Assembly (NCBI RefSeq): GCF_035582795.1
Contig: NW_027445436.1
Span: 7,748,770-7,812,769, forward strand
DNA length: 64,000 bases
Source of the DNA: Mycteria americana
Taxonomy: Eukaryota > Chordata > Aves > Ciconiiformes > Ciconiidae
Reading direction: 5' to 3'
In this document: positions 44,701-64,000 of the stretch, one piece after another
How positions within the stretch are numbered: the first letter of the stretch is position 1
How the letters are laid out: each line of letters starts with the position of its first letter
Notes under the pieces: model-generated
What the model saw: the letters and a program-made list of their open reading frames with translations, nothing else
What the model was told of the DNA's origin: nothing
The model's database searches: none
Position numbers and translations under genes: made by a program

Positions 44701-46883
44701 TAAAGCTTGGCAAAAATCACTCCCTCCCCTACTTCAGCTTTGCCCTTTCCATTTGACAGTGGCCTTTTTGCAAGTTATGGATTGTATTCTTAGAAGGATA
44801 TACCTTCTGAATGACTGGAGATCTCACTTTTTAAAAGCAAAGTTCCTATAAGGCATACTATAAGGTCAAGTCAAATTAGTTACTTTGAAGATCCTAAGAG
44901 TAATTGTGAAAGTAATTGTGAAAAAGTAGTGATTATTCTACAGAAACTACTTGCTATCACTTCCCTATCACAGCCTCATACTCAGTGTAGTGAAAGCTAC
45001 CTACCCAAACAGAAGGCATTATGAAGGTCTAGTCCCTTGCAGGTTTACTATCATTGGCTAGGAAACAAAAGTAATAATAATTTCCTACCCAAACTTTAAG
45101 TATTTTAAAAGGCTTTGATCATATAAAACTCAAATCACCAGGAGATTCTACTTTAATTGATTTGTTTGTTTAATACTCTATGTTGCTGTATCTATGAGAC
45201 TTTGATCCAGAGGCAGAGAGGCCTGCCAACCAAGAGATTTTCTTGAACTTTACCCAGTACTGTGCATCAGCAGTATTTGATCTATTTACTTACTGCTGAA
45301 GTAAGAGACAAGATTACCGGACAGCAAAAACTTCTGAGAGAAGAATACAACACAGTTACTCCCTGTAAAATCTGCATGCTTGGCTTTGCCAAGAGTTTTA
45401 TTAATTTCATTGTATGTAAAAGAAAGTGTGCTCAACACCCTCCTTTATATCCCATTATAAATTTGTTTCATTTAACTTATTAACAATTTTGAGTCAAGGC
45501 CAGTAAGTTTAAACCATTTGCAAGCAATGGGTTTTAGAGCAAACTGGCTTTATATTTGTACCAAAAGAAAAGATTGTTCAGATGAAGTGTTTAATGCAAT
45601 ACAAGAATTAAAACAGAATGTTCACAATTACACTGACACCAAAGACCAATAAAAAGCAAATGCTATTCAGTAACACACAGCAGAATGCTTTATTTCACTA
45701 CTTTCACTTTATCTAAATAGTCTTCAGTATCATATGACCCTTCCTCTCTGTCCTCCACTTTATACTCCAAGTATTGTTTGCTAATCTTAGCCCAAAGTCT
45801 GTAAATAGTCCCAGAGCTAACACTGAAAGGTCAGTCATCTTGAATGCTGGATAATCACCAATTGCAAACACACTGAAACAAGATGCTTAAATACTTTTTA
45901 ATTCATTTATTACCTGTGCACAAGAGGTAACTACCAATAAAAACTCAAGAGATATACAGTATTTTTTTACATGGTGGTTAAAAGTAATTAGAATATCACA
46001 CGACAATGGCTGAAAGTAATGTTTCCAATTACAAATCATAATGCATGTTAGAATCTCAATGGAACAAGCCAAAATGCCTTAGAAACAGTTTCAGAGCACA
46101 AGGCAGTGCTCCTTTAATTTGCACAAAGGTAATTTACAGTTAATCTGTAACGATGTTGCAATGAGACAATGTTACAGCGTGAGTTTCTTTATGGCTAGAT
46201 GTGAAGATATAACTAGAACAGCAATCCTAGTATATTTTAAATGAACTTGCCTAAGCATTTTTTCCGAGATGTCTACCAAAGATGCTGGAAGATTCTACAC
46301 TAAAAACCATGTCTTACTACTTATTTTTTTTCCATGGCCTTTTTTGTTTACTTATAATTTCATTCTATTGCAATGTGTAAACTTCTAGAAATGAGCTGTC
46401 TCCATTGTATATGTTGTGTTTATACTTCATACAAATAAAAGCAAAAATGGTAGATTACTCAAGTGGTATAAATCTTACAGCATTTTGCTAGCAAAATAAT
46501 ACATGCCAAAATCACCATAAGCAGCACTGGTACCCACAAATTATAGCCTTCAATTTTTTTCCTTTTTAATTTGTATCCTACATAAATTACTACTGAAGGC
46601 TAATAGTTTAGTAGTAAATAAATTGGACAGTTGTAAGTCAGACAAAGCCTGCTTAACCAACTGTGAAAGCTGATATTGTTTCAAAAAATTAAGAAATAAT
46701 GAAGTGATGCATGCATCAATTCCCCGTTTGAAGAAAACTACCGCACTTGACCTTAAAATGCATGACTGATTTTAGTTATAACAAGACAATCCCAAGAGTC
46801 AGAATGAAATAAAGCAACTATTTTAAAGATTTAAGAGCTGTTATCAAAAATAAATTACATTTTTTTGAGTTAAAGAAACACTG
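41712..46883 (-). other. Downstream region and probable 3' UTR of UBQLN1
   Basis: AT-rich sequence follows the UBQLN1 stop codon. Poly(A) signal candidates on the - strand (TTTATT on +) lie at 45,906-45,911, 45,689-45,694, 44,321-44,326 and near 42,190. The used site cannot be decided from sequence alone. No other gene is visible. Confidence 0.55.
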
Positions 46884-62525
<15,642 letters not shown>

Positions 62526-63868
62526 CTAAACAGAAGTTAATATTATATAGTTATGTAACTGAATACTGAACTATTCATTTTTTAATAATTTAAGAACTAT
62601 TTTGCTCACATTTATCATGCAAGTAGATTAATAATACGTTTTACTTTATACAACCTAGAAGCACTTCACTAAGTTATCTCAACTTTCTTTTTATCCAAAG
62701 GAAGATGGGAAATCAAGTCATTCTTTTTCTTTGAAGTCAAGTGTTTCATATCTAGATCACTAACTATATAGCTGGCAATAACAAAAATTGGCTTCCACTT
62801 AAACACTATACTGTCATTTCAGTCAGGCATGTACCCATGATGCAATAAATACACATGCCATTGAAACCATCTGTTGCTGACATGCTGAGGATGCAACAAA
62901 ACGTTATGTTAATTCAGTCCACATTTGTGCAGGCACTGAAAGGAGCAGTATCCTTTCTTCTTGGACATATTACTGCTACCTTTCACGTGTCAAAACTAAC
63001 AATCCTTTCATACAGTCAAAAATTATTTCTTAGGTGGCTCTGCTCTCTCATCCAACTCATGACAGCTACATGAAATGTGCTTCCAGCCCAGGGCATGGTG
63101 AATAGCCACATATTTCAACTGACCGTGAAATCATACCTTCATTAAAACAACTGAACCTGGAAAAGCAATTTTATTTCTTCCTGCCTTCTTAACCAATAAC
63201 AACCTTGTTATGCTTTGACTGACTTCTGACGGAGATTCATTATTCTCCAGAAAAGTACTCTCGCAGAGAAAGCAATTAGTTCACAAAATGTAAAAAGGCA
63301 AATATAAGAAAACCAAATCAATTTACTCAACATGACTAGTCAGTAGACTAAATGTTTCTGAAAGGAACTTAGGCAGTTAGGAAGCCCTCCAGAAGTTTAC
63401 AATATTTAACATTTTTTCCAAGTAGTACGGTCAACTTGATTTTTAAAACAATGCTATTCCAAACATCATAGTGAACTCTCATAAAGGAACCCAAAATATT
63501 AATCTTGCAATGACTTATTATTAAATAATTATATTTTATAAGAGGTAGGGCTAAAAAAAGGAAAACCCCACTGTATTATACTCTGAAGGCGAGTCCCTAA
63601 TTGAAAAGGTTTATGGTATAGGAAGAGATAAAACAAATCCCCAAAATACGAGCCTGAGACACAACAGAGGTAAGAAATCTCTGTGCCTGGATAGCAGGTA
63701 GCATTCGGTCAGTTAGAAGTTTGCTCACACAAAGTTGGTTCCAGTTCTTAGAGAAACATCTTTTAAGTCAACCTTTATACTAGTAATATTTAGACTTGCA
63801 AGCATTCTAGGAAGCTATTTAATCTGTTCCTGCCTGAAGTGGATTACTTACCTAAATTATTCAGACAT
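62526..63868. other. UBQLN1 intron 1, no other feature
   Basis: AT-rich intron sequence, with no gene or clear repeat. Confidence 0.5.
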
Positions 63869-64000
63869 TGTGGTGGGTTGACCTTGGCTAGCCACCAGGT
63901 ACCCACCAATCCACTCTATCACTCACCCTCCTCAACTGGACTGGGGAAAAGAGAAAATATGATGAAAGGCTCATGGGTCAAGATAAGGACAGGGAGATCA
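63869..64000 (-). mobile_element. LTR entering the window end
   Basis: It begins TGTGGTGGGTTGACC and follows the LTR family of 40,908-41,706 for all 132 visible bases. The rest lies outside. The left flank is GACAT. Confidence 0.88.

Overview
The window is nuclear DNA from a bird. Three things show this: the 3' part of a vertebrate ubiquilin-1 gene with normal splice sites, CR1 retrotransposons with typical avian 3' ends, and many avian-type ERVL and related LTRs. I cannot name the species. No bacterial-type gene, CRISPR array, tRNA or rRNA was seen.

Left half (about 1,908-35,930): a decayed Polinton/Maverick (adintovirus-like) DNA transposon. Its long terminal inverted repeats (TIRs) lie at 1,908-12,590 (left, interrupted by insertions) and 34,640-35,930 (right). 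From the left TIR inward on the + strand come a protein-primed family B DNA polymerase, an FtsK/HerA-type packaging ATPase, a small basic protein and an intact 210-residue ORF. From the right TIR inward on the - strand come a DDE integrase with a chromodomain, a penton-like protein, a small membrane-active/minor-capsid-like protein, a major capsid protein and an adenain-like protease. The two blocks converge at about 26,000, where poly(A) signals face each other. Removing recognised insertions leaves about 15.5 kb, the usual Polinton size. Apart from the 210-residue ORF, every gene carries stops, frameshifts or insertions.

Insertions inside the Polinton: an ERVL provirus (2,153-9,027, TSD GAGCA) sits in the left TIR. 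An LTR at 9,146-11,125 contains a second solo LTR. There are three CR1 pieces, including a 4.2 kb copy that splits the capsid gene, and an LTR inside the polymerase gene. A second ERVL remnant (21,490-24,406) has been hit by three separate solo LTRs.

Middle (35,931-46,883): LTR and CR1 fragments, AT-rich DNA without genes, then the likely 3' untranslated region of ubiquilin-1.

Right part (46,884-62,525): exons 2-11 of UBQLN1 on the - strand, all in phase with AG/GT splice sites. They encode the end of the UBL domain, the STI1 repeats and the C-terminal UBA domain. Exon 1 lies beyond the window. Intron 8 holds an internal CR1 fragment. Intron 2 holds a solo LTR and a CR1. Another LTR starts at 63,869 and leaves the window.
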